Shown here piece after piece: positions 50,604 to 60,680 of a stretch of DNA of 64,000 nt. A program made the translations under genes and the position numbers. Numbering within the stretch: the stretch's first letter is position 1; every line of letters starts with the position of its first letter. The notes beneath the pieces are model-generated. The model worked only from the letters and a program-made list of their open reading frames with translations. It did no database searches and was not told where the DNA came from. This stretch comes from an uncultured Gammaproteobacteria bacterium. Lineage in GTDB: Bacteria > Pseudomonadota > Gammaproteobacteria > HK1. The DNA lies in NCBI GenBank assembly GCA_958295465.1, contig OY282353.1:2099001-2163000 (forward strand), given 5' to 3'.

Positions 50604-51258
50604 GCCCTCCTGCCATGCCGGCGGTCCCGGCTCCCCGCGACGCCCTTCGTCCTCGCCGATCCCACAGGTTCACGATCGTGCAGAACAGCTCCGCCGTCTT
50701 CTCCGCGTCGTAGATGGCCGAGTGCGCGTCGCGGCTGTCCCATGCGATGCCCGCCGCCTGCACCGCGCGCGCCAGCACCGTCTGCCCGAAGGCGAGCCCG
50801 CCCAGGGTCGCGGTGTCGAAGGTCGAGAAGGGGTGGAAGGGGTTGCGCTTGAACGCGGTCCGTCCGACCGCCGCGTTCAGGAACGAGAGGTCGAAGGCGG
50901 GGTTGTGCCCGACCAGCACCGCCCGCGTGCATCCGTGGTCGCGCACCGCCTGGCGCACCGGGTTGAGCACCTTCCGCAACGCTTCCCGCTCGGGCTTGGC
51001 GTTGCGCAACGGGTGGTCGGGGACGATGCCGTTGAACTCCAGCGCGGCCGGTTCGACGTTGGCGCCCGGGAACGGCTCGACGTGGGAAGAATGGACAGCC
51101 TCGATCCCCCACCGGCCCTCCCCGTCGATCCCGAGCAGCACCACCGCGATCTCGAGCAGGGCGTCGGTCGCGGGGTTGAACCCGCCGGTCTCGACGTCCA
51201 CGACCACGGGGAGGAAGCTGCGGAAACGGCCCGCGATAGCCACCGATTCCCCGCTCAC
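50584..51258 (-). CDS. rnt: Ribonuclease T (DEDD 3'-5' exonuclease)
   Basis: 224 residues. The DEDD catalytic residues are Asp21 and Glu23 in VVDVETGGFN, the central Asp in LVGHNPAFDLSFLN, and His/Asp in DAHSAIYDAEKTAELF. RNase T trims the CCA end of tRNA and the 3' ends of small RNAs. RNase T is characteristic of gamma- and some betaproteobacteria. The GTG start at 51258 lies at the edge of a degenerate repeat shared with the end of pyrC. Confidence 0.93.
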   Translation of the reverse strand: MSGESVAIAGRFRSFLPVVVDVETGGFNPATDALLEIAVVLLGIDGEGRWGIEAVHSSHVEPFPGANVEPAALEFNGIVPDHPLRNAKPEREALRKVLNPVRQAVRDHGCTRAVLVGHNPAFDLSFLNAAVGRTAFKRNPFHPFSTFDTATLGGLAFGQTVLARAVQAAGIAWDSRDAHSAIYDAEKTAELFCTIVNLWDRRGRRASRGAGTAGMAGGPIGDAR

Positions 51259-51400
51259 GGCGCGATGGTCCGGATCGCCCGGTCCCAGGCGCGATGCCCC
51301 GGACCGTCCGGCTCACGTTGCGATACACCAGGCCGCCCGGCCCCAGGCGCAACGCACCACACCACCCGACTCACGGTGCGATGCTCCAGCCCACCCGGCT
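51257..51400. repeat. Degenerate tandem repeats between rnt and pyrC
   Basis: Units such as CACGGCGCGATGGTCC (51257), CACGTTGCGATACACCAGG and CACGGTGCGATGCTCCAG recur at about 58-bp intervals with a 29-bp half-period. They run into the last codons of pyrC on one side and the rnt start on the other. They look like repeated duplications of the pyrC 3' end. Confidence 0.5.
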
Positions 51401-52444
51401 CCCGGCCCGGAACGGCACGAGCACGTCGTCGCCTATCGGCATCGTGTTCGGGACCGTCCGGGGCTCCCTGCGGAGCGTGATCGTCTCCCGGTTCGGTTCG
51501 AGCCCGTAGAACGCGGGGCCGTTGCGTGAAGCGAACCCCTCCAGCGCATCGAGCGCGCCGGCGCGCTCGAACGCCTCCGCGTACAGCTCGATTCCGGCGT
51601 GCGCGGTATACAGGCCGGCGCATCCGCACGCCGACTCCTTGGCGTGGCGAGGATGCGGGGCGGAGTCCGTACCCAGAAAGAAGCGACCTTCCCCACCGGT
51701 GGCCGCATCGACCAGCACGGCCCGGTGGCGCTCGCGCTTGAGCACCGGGAGGCAGTAGTGGTGGGGACGCAAGCCCCCCTCGAAGATCGCATTGCGGTTG
51801 AGCAGGAGATGGTGCGCAGTGATTGTCGCGGCCACCCCGTCGCGGGCGCCGCGGACGAACTCGACCCCGTCGGCCGTGGTGACGTGCTCCAGCACGACCT
51901 TCAGGCCGGGGAAGCGGTCCAGGAGCGGCGCGAGGGTGCGCTCGACGAACACCCGCTCGCGGTCGAACACGTCGACGTCCTCCCCCGTGACCTCGCCGTG
52001 GACCATCAGGACGAGCCCGCACTCCTGCATCGCGTCCAGCGCCGCGCCGCAACGTCCAAGGTCCGTCACCCCGTGCGCGGAGTTCGTCGTCGCCCCCGCC
52101 GGGTAGAGCTTGACGCCGATTATCCGCCCGCTGGCCGTGGCGCGGCGGATCTCGTCCGCGCCGGTGTCGTCAGTGAGGTAGAGGGTCATCAGGGGCTCGA
52201 ACGCGGCCCCGGGCGGCACCGCGGCGAGGATCCGGTCACGGTACGCAAGCGCCGCCCCGGTGGTGGTCACCGGCGGCAGGAGGTTCGGCATCGCCACCGC
52301 CCGCGCGAACCGCGCCGCGCTCGCGGGCACCACGTCGGCCAGCACCGCCCCGTCGCGGAAGTGCGCGTGCCAGTCGTCGGGTCGAACCAGGCTGATCTCG
52401 TCCAGGCTTCCCGGCTGCCGGCTGCGGGTGCTCGCCTCGCGCAT
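51371..52444 (-). CDS. pyrC: Dihydroorotase (class II, PyrC type)
   Basis: 357 residues from ATG 52444. The GGAG seven bases upstream supports this start over in-frame ATG 52456 or the longer frame from 52531. Metal ligands: His26/His28 in DDWHAHFRDG, the carbamylated lysine in GRIIGVKLYPAG, His in LMVHGEVT and VVLEHVTT, and Asp in FLGTDSAPH. It catalyses cyclisation of carbamoyl aspartate to dihydroorotate in pyrimidine synthesis. Length agrees with E. coli PyrC (348). Confidence 0.94.
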   Translation of the reverse strand: MREASTRSRQPGSLDEISLVRPDDWHAHFRDGAVLADVVPASAARFARAVAMPNLLPPVTTTGAALAYRDRILAAVPPGAAFEPLMTLYLTDDTGADEIRRATASGRIIGVKLYPAGATTNSAHGVTDLGRCGAALDAMQECGLVLMVHGEVTGEDVDVFDRERVFVERTLAPLLDRFPGLKVVLEHVTTADGVEFVRGARDGVAATITAHHLLLNRNAIFEGGLRPHHYCLPVLKRERHRAVLVDAATGGEGRFFLGTDSAPHPRHAKESACGCAGLYTAHAGIELYAEAFERAGALDALEGFASRNGPAFYGLEPNRETITLRREPRTVPNTMPIGDDVLVPFRAGSRVGWSIAP

Positions 52445-52754
52445 GGGGCGCTCCATCGTCGGGACAGGGCGGGGAATTCTATCAGCGCCCGGAGCGCGGT
52501 TCGGACTTCGCTCATCTCGCGATGTGCGCAAGTGTCAGCGCCGTCTTGCAGCGCACCTGCTTCAGCGCGAAGCTCGACTTGCGGCGGCAGGCCTCGCATG
52601 ACCCGGGCACGGCCGCGGGGCCGGGATACGCCGGAATCGTGCCGGCGGCGCATGGGATATACTCTGCCTCCGCGGTTCAGCGATACCCCGGCGGCCCGGC
52701 GGCGCCCACGCAGAGTCGGCCGACCATCCCGCCTCCGCCATTCGGGAGAGCACC

Positions 52755-55667
52755 ATGGCCGCCAACCCGAAGATGATCGACATCGACGCCTTCGAGACCC
52801 GGGAATGGCTGGACTCGCTCCAGTCCGTCATCGATCGCGACGGCGTCGAGCGCGCCCACTTCCTTCTCACCTCCCTCATGGATCATGCGCACGAGAGCGG
52901 TGCCAGCCTGCCGTTCTCGGTCAACACACCCTACATCAACACCATCCCGGAATCGCGCTCCGAACACACCCCCGGCGATGCGGCGATCGAGTGGCGCATC
53001 CGCTCCCTGATCCGGTGGAACGCGCTGGCGATGGTGGTGCAGGCGAACCGCCTCTCGAGCGAGCTCGGCGGCCACATCGCGAGCTTCGCCTCCGCCGCAA
53101 CGCTCTACGACGTGGGCTTCAACCACTTCTGGCACGCGCCGAACGAGGCCCACGGCGGCGATCTGGTCTTCATGCAGGGCCATTCGGCGCCGGGGATCTA
53201 CGCCCGCGCCTTTCTCGAAGGCCGCATCAGCGAGGACCGCCTCCACAAGTTCCGCCAGGAGATCGACGGCGAAGGGCTCTCCTCGTATCCGCACCCGTGG
53301 CTCATGCCCGACTTCTGGCAGTTCCCCACCGTCTCGATGGGGCTCGGCCCGATCATGGCCATCTACCAGGCCCGGTTCATGAAGTACCTGCACAACCGGG
53401 GGCTGCTCGACACCTCGCAACGCAAGGTCTGGGCGTTCATGGGCGACGGGGAGATGGACGAGCCCGAGGCGCTCGGGGCGATCACCCTCGCCTCGCGCGA
53501 GAAGCTCGACAACCTCATCTTCGTCGTCAACTGCAACCTCCAGCGGCTCGACGGGCCGGTGCGGGGCAATGGAAAGATCATCCAGGAGCTGGAGGCGGCG
53601 TTCCGGGGGGCGGGCTGGAACGTACTGAAGGTGATCTGGGGCTCGTACTGGGACCCGCTGCTGCATCTCGACACCAAGGGGCTGCTGCGCAAGCGCATGG
53701 AGGAGGCGGTCGACGGCGAGTACCAGAACTTCAAGGCGAAGGGCGGGGCGTACACCCGGGAGCACTTCTTCGGCAAGTACCCGGAGCTGAAGAAGATGGT
53801 CTCGAACCTGTCCGACGAGGACATCTGGCGCCTGAACCGCGGCGGCCACGACCCGCACAAGGTCTACGCCGCCTACGCCGAGGCGGCGAAGCACACCGGC
53901 GGCCCCACCGTCATCCTCGCCAAGACCGTGAAGGGCTACGGGATGGGCGAGGCCGGCGAGGGGCAGAACGTCACCCACCAGCAGAAGAAGATGGGCGAGG
54001 ACGCGCTCAAGGCGTTCCGCGACCGCTTCGACATCCCCATCTCGGACGACGAGATCGCGGACGCCCCCTTCTACCGTCCCCCCGAGGACAGCCCCGAGAT
54101 CCGCTACATGCGCGAGCGCCGCGAGCGTCTCGGCGGATACCTGCCCCAGCGCCGGCGCAAGGCCGCCCCCTGCGAGGTCCCGGATCTTTCCGCGTTCGAC
54201 GCCCTGCTCAAGGGCAGCGGCGAGCGCGAGATGTCCACCACGATGGCGTTCGTGCGCATCCTCACCGTCCTCACCCGCGACAGGAACGTGGGCCGCTTCA
54301 TCGTGCCCATCGTCCCGGACGAGGCGCGCACCTTCGGCATGGAGGGGCTGTTCCGCCAGCTCGGGATCTACTCCGACAAGGGCCAGCTCTACGTGCCCCA
54401 GGACGCGGACCAGCTCATGTTCTACCGCGAGGCGCGCGACGGGCAGATCCTGGAGGAAGGCATCACCGAGGCGGGGGCGGTGAGCTCGTGGATCGCCGCC
54501 GCCACCGCCTACTCCAACCACGGGATCAACATGATCCCGTTCTACATCTTCTACTCCATGTTCGGGTTCCAGCGCATCGGTGATCTGGCGTGGGCGGCGG
54601 GCGACATGCAGGCGCGCGGCTTCCTGGTCGGAGGCACCGCGGGACGCACCACCCTGGCCGGCGAAGGGCTCCAGCATGACGACGGCCACAGCCACGTCCT
54701 GGCCTCGACGATCCCGAACTGCGCCTCCTACGACCCTACGTTCGCCTACGAGCTCGCGGTCATCGTACGCCACGGGCTGAAGCGGATGTTCTCCGAGCAG
54801 GAGAACGTCTTCTACTACCTCACGGTGATGAACGAGAACTACCCGCAGCCGGCCATGCCGGCCGGCTGCGAGGAAGGCATTCTCAAGGGGTTGTACCTGT
54901 TGCGGGAGGGGCCGCCGCCGGACCGCGGCGGGTCGCCGCCGCAGCGAGCTGCGACCGCACCGGACGGCGGCGAGGGTCTGCCTCCGGACCCCGGCGGGTC
55001 GCCGCCTCCCGGGAGCGCGGGCGTCCCGCCCGCAACGGGCCGAAGGTCCGGGGCCGAAGGCCCGCCGGACCCGGAGAACGCGGACGTCTCGCCCGCAGAC
55101 GGGGACCCGCCGCGTGAACGTAGCGGGTTGCGTGAACGCGGCGGGTTGCCGGAGCCCGGCGGGAAGCGGCCCCCGCGGGTTCAGCTCCTGGGAAGCGGCA
55201 CCATCCTGCGCGAGGTGATCGCCGCGGCGGAGCTGCTGGAGACGGACTTCGCGGTGAGCGCGGACGTGTGGAGCGCCACGAGCTTCACCGAGCTGCGCCG
55301 CGACGGCATGGCGGTCGAGCGCTGGAACCGCCTGCATCCGACCGGAACGCCGCGCCGGAGCTACGTCGAACAATGCCTGGACCCACGCCCCGGCCCGGTG
55401 GTGGCGGCGTCGGACTACATGCGCCTGTTCGCGGACCAGATCCGGCCCTGGGTGCGCCGGCGCTTCGTCGCCCTCGGCGCCGACGGCTTCGGGCGCAGCG
55501 ACATGCGGGCGCGGCTGCGGCGATTCTTCGAGGTCGACCGGTTCCACGTCGCGGTGGCGGCGCTGAAGGCGCTGGCCGACGACGGCGAGATCGGTGCCCA
55601 GGTGGTGGCAGGTGCGATCGAGAGGTACGGAATCGACCCGGATCTGCCGCATCCCTGGGAACGGTGA
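52755..55667 (+). CDS. aceE: Pyruvate dehydrogenase E1 (homodimeric) with an in-frame repeat insertion
   Basis: 970 residues; E. coli AceE has 887. The ThDP motif begins GDGEMDEPE (about residue 229). NQRL-like CNLQRLDGPVRGNGKI, the YGMGEAGEGQN loop, and FGMEGLFRQLGIYS plus GRTTLAGEGLQHDDGHSH all match AceE closely. Between LREG (about 718) and PRVQLLGSGTILREV (about 808), where relatives have a short linker, about 89 residues of Pro/Gly-rich sequence are inserted, including AGVPPATGRRSGAEGPP. The DNA of this part matches the intergenic dispersed element. It decarboxylates pyruvate and acetylates E2. First gene of the PDH cluster. Confidence 0.96.
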   Translation: MAANPKMIDIDAFETREWLDSLQSVIDRDGVERAHFLLTSLMDHAHESGASLPFSVNTPYINTIPESRSEHTPGDAAIEWRIRSLIRWNALAMVVQANRLSSELGGHIASFASAATLYDVGFNHFWHAPNEAHGGDLVFMQGHSAPGIYARAFLEGRISEDRLHKFRQEIDGEGLSSYPHPWLMPDFWQFPTVSMGLGPIMAIYQARFMKYLHNRGLLDTSQRKVWAFMGDGEMDEPEALGAITLASREKLDNLIFVVNCNLQRLDGPVRGNGKIIQELEAAFRGAGWNVLKVIWGSYWDPLLHLDTKGLLRKRMEEAVDGEYQNFKAKGGAYTREHFFGKYPELKKMVSNLSDEDIWRLNRGGHDPHKVYAAYAEAAKHTGGPTVILAKTVKGYGMGEAGEGQNVTHQQKKMGEDALKAFRDRFDIPISDDEIADAPFYRPPEDSPEIRYMRERRERLGGYLPQRRRKAAPCEVPDLSAFDALLKGSGEREMSTTMAFVRILTVLTRDRNVGRFIVPIVPDEARTFGMEGLFRQLGIYSDKGQLYVPQDADQLMFYREARDGQILEEGITEAGAVSSWIAAATAYSNHGINMIPFYIFYSMFGFQRIGDLAWAAGDMQARGFLVGGTAGRTTLAGEGLQHDDGHSHVLASTIPNCASYDPTFAYELAVIVRHGLKRMFSEQENVFYYLTVMNENYPQPAMPAGCEEGILKGLYLLREGPPPDRGGSPPQRAATAPDGGEGLPPDPGGSPPPGSAGVPPATGRRSGAEGPPDPENADVSPADGDPPRERSGLRERGGLPEPGGKRPPRVQLLGSGTILREVIAAAELLETDFAVSADVWSATSFTELRRDGMAVERWNRLHPTGTPRRSYVEQCLDPRPGPVVAASDYMRLFADQIRPWVRRRFVALGADGFGRSDMRARLRRFFEVDRFHVAVAALKALADDGEIGAQVVAGAIERYGIDPDLPHPWER
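54909..55175 (+). repeat. Dispersed GC-rich element, copy 5, inside aceE
   Basis: Bases 55009-55099 (GGGAGCGCGGGCGTCCCGCC onward) align with the intergenic copy at 3369-3462 almost base for base, including GGTCCGGGGCCGAAGGCCCG. Flanking bases (54909-55008 and 55100-55175) are additional Pro/Gly-coding repeats built on GGCGGGTCGCCGCC-type units. The inserted length keeps the reading frame. Confidence 0.8.
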
Positions 55668-55680
55668 GGAGGACGCGGTC

Positions 55681-57480
55681 GTGGCGGAGCTGACCGAGGT
55701 TCGCGTTCCCGACATCGGCGACTTCTCCGAGGTCCCGGTCATCGAAATCCTGGTCGAGGTCGGCGATCGGATCCGGCCCGAGGATCCCCTCGTCACCCTC
55801 GAGAGCGACAAGGCGACGATGGACGTGCCGGCTCCGGCGGGTGGGGTGGTGCGCGAGGTCGCGGTGGCGGTGGGCGACAACGTCTCCGAGGGCTCCGTCC
55901 TGCTGCGGATCGCGGCCGGCGGAGGCGGTGACGGTGGCGCGGCGGAGGACAATGGGCACGTGCCGGCAGGCCGGGGCGTCACGGATACGGTGGGCGAAGC
56001 GCCAGCGGGCGCCGGGGGCAGCGGGGCGGCGGACATGGCCCCGGCCGGCTCCGCCGGCGCCGGGATGGGTGGGGAGACGCCGCCATCCGGTTCTTTCGAC
56101 ACGAGGGTGGCGGGCGAGGCACCGGCGAGCCCTGCCGGCGCCACGGCGGAGATTGCATCGCGCGAATCATCGGAAATCGTCGAAGTCCGGGTTCCCGACA
56201 TCGGCGACTTCTCCGACGTCCCGGTCATCGAAGTGCTGGTCGGCGCCGGAGATCGTATCCGTCCCGAGGATCCCCTTGTCTCCCTGGAGAGTGACAAGGC
56301 GACGATGGACGTGCCCTCCCCGGTGGCCGGAAGGGTCGCCGGCATTGCTCTCTCGGTGGGGGATCTCGTGTCCGAGGGCGCGCTGATTCTGACCGTCGAA
56401 TCGGCTGAATCCACGGAGGCCGCCGCTCCGGCGCCGCTCCCCGGGCCGCCAGGCACCGCGGCGGTGGCGCCCGAGCCCGCGGACGGCGCATCGGCGCCGG
56501 ACCCGCGCGCGCCGCGTGGCCGGCCGTCGCCGACCGCGGCGCTCGCGGCCGAACCTGCGCCGCGACCGATCTCCCACGCCACGCCGGCGATGCGGCGCTA
56601 CGCGCGCGAGCTCGGCGTCGATCTCGCCAAAGTCACGGGGACCGGACGCAAGGGCCGGGTGCTGCGTGAGGACGTGAGCGGCTTCGTGAAGCGCGCCCTC
56701 TCCGCCCCGGCGCCGGCCGAGGCCCCCACGGCAGCCGGCGGGAGCGGCATCCCTCCCATTCCCCCCGTGGATTTCTCCAAGTTCGGGGAAATCGAGATGC
56801 ACCCGCTGTCTCGCATCAAGCGCATCTCGGGACCGCACCTGCACCGCGCCTGGGTGAACGTCCCCCACGTCACCAGCCACGACGAGGCCGACGTCACCGA
56901 GCTGGAAGCGTTCCGCCGATCGATCAGGGAAGAAGCGGCGGCGAACGGGGTACGCATCACCCTCCTCGCCTTCATCACGAAGGCGGTGGCCTCGGCACTC
57001 GCGGAGTTTCCGGCCTTCAACGCGTCGCTCGGCCCCAACGGGGACACCCTGATCGTCAAGAAGTACGTCCACGTCGGCATCGCCGTGGACACCCCGAACG
57101 GGCTGATGGTGCCGGTGCTGCGCGACGCCGGTCGCAAGGGCGTGTACGACCTCGCGCGCGAGATGGCCGGGCTCGGCGCCCGCGCCCGTGACGGAACGTT
57201 GAAGTCCGGCGAGCTGCAGGGCGGCACGTTCACGATCTCCAGCCTCGGCGGCATCGGAGGCACCGCGTTCACCCCCATCATCAACGCCCCCGAGGTCGCG
57301 ATCCTCGGCGTGTCCCGGACACGGACGGCGCCGGTGTGGGACGGATCCGGATTCCAGCCGCGCCTGATGCTGCCCCTCGATCTCTCCTGGGACCACCGCG
57401 TCGTGGACGGCGCGGAGGCGGCCCGCTTCCTCGCATACCTCACCCGTGTGCTCGGCGACGCACGACGGCTGCTGCTGTAG
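55681..57480 (+). CDS. aceF: Pyruvate dehydrogenase E2, dihydrolipoyl acetyltransferase
   Basis: 599 residues from GTG 55681, preceded by GGTGAGGAGGACGC, which fixes the start and lies 14 bp after aceE. Two lipoyl domains each carry LESDKATMDVP (lipoyl Lys44 and Lys206), joined by Ala/Gly/Pro linkers. The peripheral subunit-binding domain (ATPAMRRYARELGVDLAKV to VLREDV) begins near 298. The catalytic domain ends with DHRVVDG (about 570), whose His and Asp are the acetyltransferase residues. It transfers acetyl from lipoyl to CoA. Confidence 0.96.
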   Translation: MAELTEVRVPDIGDFSEVPVIEILVEVGDRIRPEDPLVTLESDKATMDVPAPAGGVVREVAVAVGDNVSEGSVLLRIAAGGGGDGGAAEDNGHVPAGRGVTDTVGEAPAGAGGSGAADMAPAGSAGAGMGGETPPSGSFDTRVAGEAPASPAGATAEIASRESSEIVEVRVPDIGDFSDVPVIEVLVGAGDRIRPEDPLVSLESDKATMDVPSPVAGRVAGIALSVGDLVSEGALILTVESAESTEAAAPAPLPGPPGTAAVAPEPADGASAPDPRAPRGRPSPTAALAAEPAPRPISHATPAMRRYARELGVDLAKVTGTGRKGRVLREDVSGFVKRALSAPAPAEAPTAAGGSGIPPIPPVDFSKFGEIEMHPLSRIKRISGPHLHRAWVNVPHVTSHDEADVTELEAFRRSIREEAAANGVRITLLAFITKAVASALAEFPAFNASLGPNGDTLIVKKYVHVGIAVDTPNGLMVPVLRDAGRKGVYDLAREMAGLGARARDGTLKSGELQGGTFTISSLGGIGGTAFTPIINAPEVAILGVSRTRTAPVWDGSGFQPRLMLPLDLSWDHRVVDGAEAARFLAYLTRVLGDARRLLL

Positions 57481-57592
57481 CCGTGCGGAGCGATCCTGCA
57501 AGCCACGCAGGACGGCCGATGGCGATGTACGCCTTCCCATCACGGAACACCGGGGCGCGAAGGACACGGCTCGTCCAAATACGGTGTGACCG

Positions 57593-59026
57593 ATGACGAT
57601 GAGCGCTCCCCCATTCATGGAAGCGGAGGTCGTGGTCCTCGGGGCGGGGCCGGGGGGATATACCGCCGCGTTCCGCGCCGCCGATCTCGGCTTGCGCACC
57701 GTACTCGTCGAGCGCTATCCGACCTTGGGCGGGGTCTGCCTGAACGTCGGGTGCATTCCGTCCAAGGCGCTGCTCCATGCCGCCGCGGTCATCGACGGCG
57801 CGGCGGAGATGGCCGCGCACGGCGTCGAGTTCGGGCCGCCTTCGATCGATCCGGCAAGGCTCGCGGGCTGGAAGGACACGGTCGTCGCACGGCTCACCCG
57901 CGGGCTCGCCGGGCTCGCCAGGCAGCGCAAGGTCGAGGTCGTGCACGGCGCCGGTACGTTCGCGTCGCCCCACCGTCTGAGCGTCGCGACCCCCGGCGGC
58001 ACGACGGAGATCGGGTTCGAGCGTGCGATCGTCGCGGCCGGCTCGCGGGCGGCGGAGATCCCGGGGTTCCCGCATGACGACCCGCGGCTGATGGACTCCA
58101 CCGGCGCGCTCGTGCTCGACGCGATCCCGCCGCGCCTCCTCGTCATCGGCGGCGGCATCATCGGGCTGGAGATGGCCACCGTCTACGCCGCCCTCGGCTC
58201 GAAGGTGAGCGTGGTCGAGCTGATGGACGGCCTCATCCCCGGCTGCGACCGGGACCTCGTCAAGCCGCTGGAGCAGCGCATCCGAAGCCGGTACGAGTCG
58301 ATCCGGCTCTCGACGAAGGTCACGGGCGTAGTGCCGGAGGAATCCGGGCTGCGCGTCTCCTTCGAAGGCCCGGACCCACCGGTCGAGGACACGTTCGACC
58401 GGGTCCTCGTCGCAGTCGGCCGGCGCCCCAACGGCGACCGGATCGGGGCCGAAAACGCCGGCCTGCGCGTGGACGAACACGGCTTCATCCCCGCCGACCG
58501 GCAGCAGCGCACCAACGTCGATCACATCTTCGCCATCGGCGACGTCGCCGGGCCGCCGATGCTCGCCCACAAGGCGACCCACGAAGGCAAGGTGGCGGCG
58601 GAGATGTGCGCGGGCCGGAAGGCGGGCTTCGATGCGCTGGCCATCCCCTCGGTGGCCTACACCGACCCGGAGGTCGCGTGGACCGGGCTCACCGAAACCG
58701 CGGCGCGCGAACAAGGAGTCGAGCTCGACAAGGCGACCTTCCCGTGGGCGGCGAGCGGGCGCGCTCTCGGCATCGGCCGTAGCGAAGGGCTGACGAAGGT
58801 GCTGTTCGACCGAGAGAGCGGGAGGTTGCTCGGGGCCGGTATCGTCGGCCCGCACGCCGGGGAGCTGATCGCGGAGGCGACGCTGGCGATCGAGATGGGC
58901 GCGGACGCGCGCGACGTCGGCCTCACCATCCATCCCCACCCGACATTGTCGGAAACGATCAACTTCGCGGCGGAGATGGCCGAGGGGACGATCACGGACC
59001 TCTACCTGCCGCGTCGCGCGAAGTAG
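57593..59026 (+). CDS. lpdA: Dihydrolipoyl dehydrogenase (E3)
   Basis: 477 residues. The FAD motif is VLGAGPGGYTA (16-26). The redox disulfide is Cys49/Cys54 in GGVCLNVGCIPSK, and the NAD motif VIGGGIIGLEMA lies near 182-193. IFAIGDVAGPPMLAHKA and the C-terminal HPHPTLSE, with the catalytic His, complete the fold. It reoxidises dihydrolipoyl groups of E2 with NAD. No lipoyl domain is fused to it. It lies 112 bp after aceF on the same strand. Confidence 0.96.
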   Translation: MTMSAPPFMEAEVVVLGAGPGGYTAAFRAADLGLRTVLVERYPTLGGVCLNVGCIPSKALLHAAAVIDGAAEMAAHGVEFGPPSIDPARLAGWKDTVVARLTRGLAGLARQRKVEVVHGAGTFASPHRLSVATPGGTTEIGFERAIVAAGSRAAEIPGFPHDDPRLMDSTGALVLDAIPPRLLVIGGGIIGLEMATVYAALGSKVSVVELMDGLIPGCDRDLVKPLEQRIRSRYESIRLSTKVTGVVPEESGLRVSFEGPDPPVEDTFDRVLVAVGRRPNGDRIGAENAGLRVDEHGFIPADRQQRTNVDHIFAIGDVAGPPMLAHKATHEGKVAAEMCAGRKAGFDALAIPSVAYTDPEVAWTGLTETAAREQGVELDKATFPWAASGRALGIGRSEGLTKVLFDRESGRLLGAGIVGPHAGELIAEATLAIEMGADARDVGLTIHPHPTLSETINFAAEMAEGTITDLYLPRRAK

Positions 59027-59452
59027 TCCGGCGACTTCACCGGTTCGCCATACGAGGACGCACGGATGGCGGCAAGGAGAACCCAACCCCCGATGCGGAT
59101 ACGGCCGCTTCGACCGGAAGGCTTCCATCGAACGTCGGATGCACCCGCATCCACAGCGACCGGCAAGGACCGGGCTTTCCCTGCCCTGCACCGCCGTCCG
59201 GGACCGCCACGAGAGACTCGAGCCGAGAGGCTACCGGAAAGGGTTGATTGTGGAGATCGGCTACGCGATGATGCCCAGCCTCCATTCGGCGCGCTGCCCC
59301 GGTGTCGGATGTGTACCGTTCGGCAGCGTCGATCGAGTCGCCCGAACGGACAGCGCCCCGACGGGGTGGCGGCCCTGATTGGCCGAATGCCGGGCTGAGG
59401 AGCCACTCCGAAGGTTGCATCCGATGTTCAGCGAGCCATCGAGACACAGCTC
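59027..59452. other. Intergenic region upstream of the polyamine transporter genes
   Basis: Open frames here have poor coding character and match no family. The region separates the PDH cluster from the ABC transporter and should hold the transporter promoter. I see no convincing -35/-10 pair, riboswitch or terminator. Confidence 0.5.
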
Positions 59453-60604
<1,152 letters not shown>

Positions 60605-60680
60605 AACCGCGACGTTTCCGGAAAGCCGGTGCGCGAACAGTCCCGCCGAGTCCCATCACGCTGAAGACAGGAGACAGCAA

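Noticed and set aside
52677..56582. 1301-codon minus-strand open frame opposite aceE/aceF
   Set aside because: Antisense shadow of two strongly conserved genes.
59066..59398. 110-codon open frame between lpdA and potA
   Set aside because: Arg/Pro-rich, no ribosome binding site, no recognisable motif. Probably noncoding.
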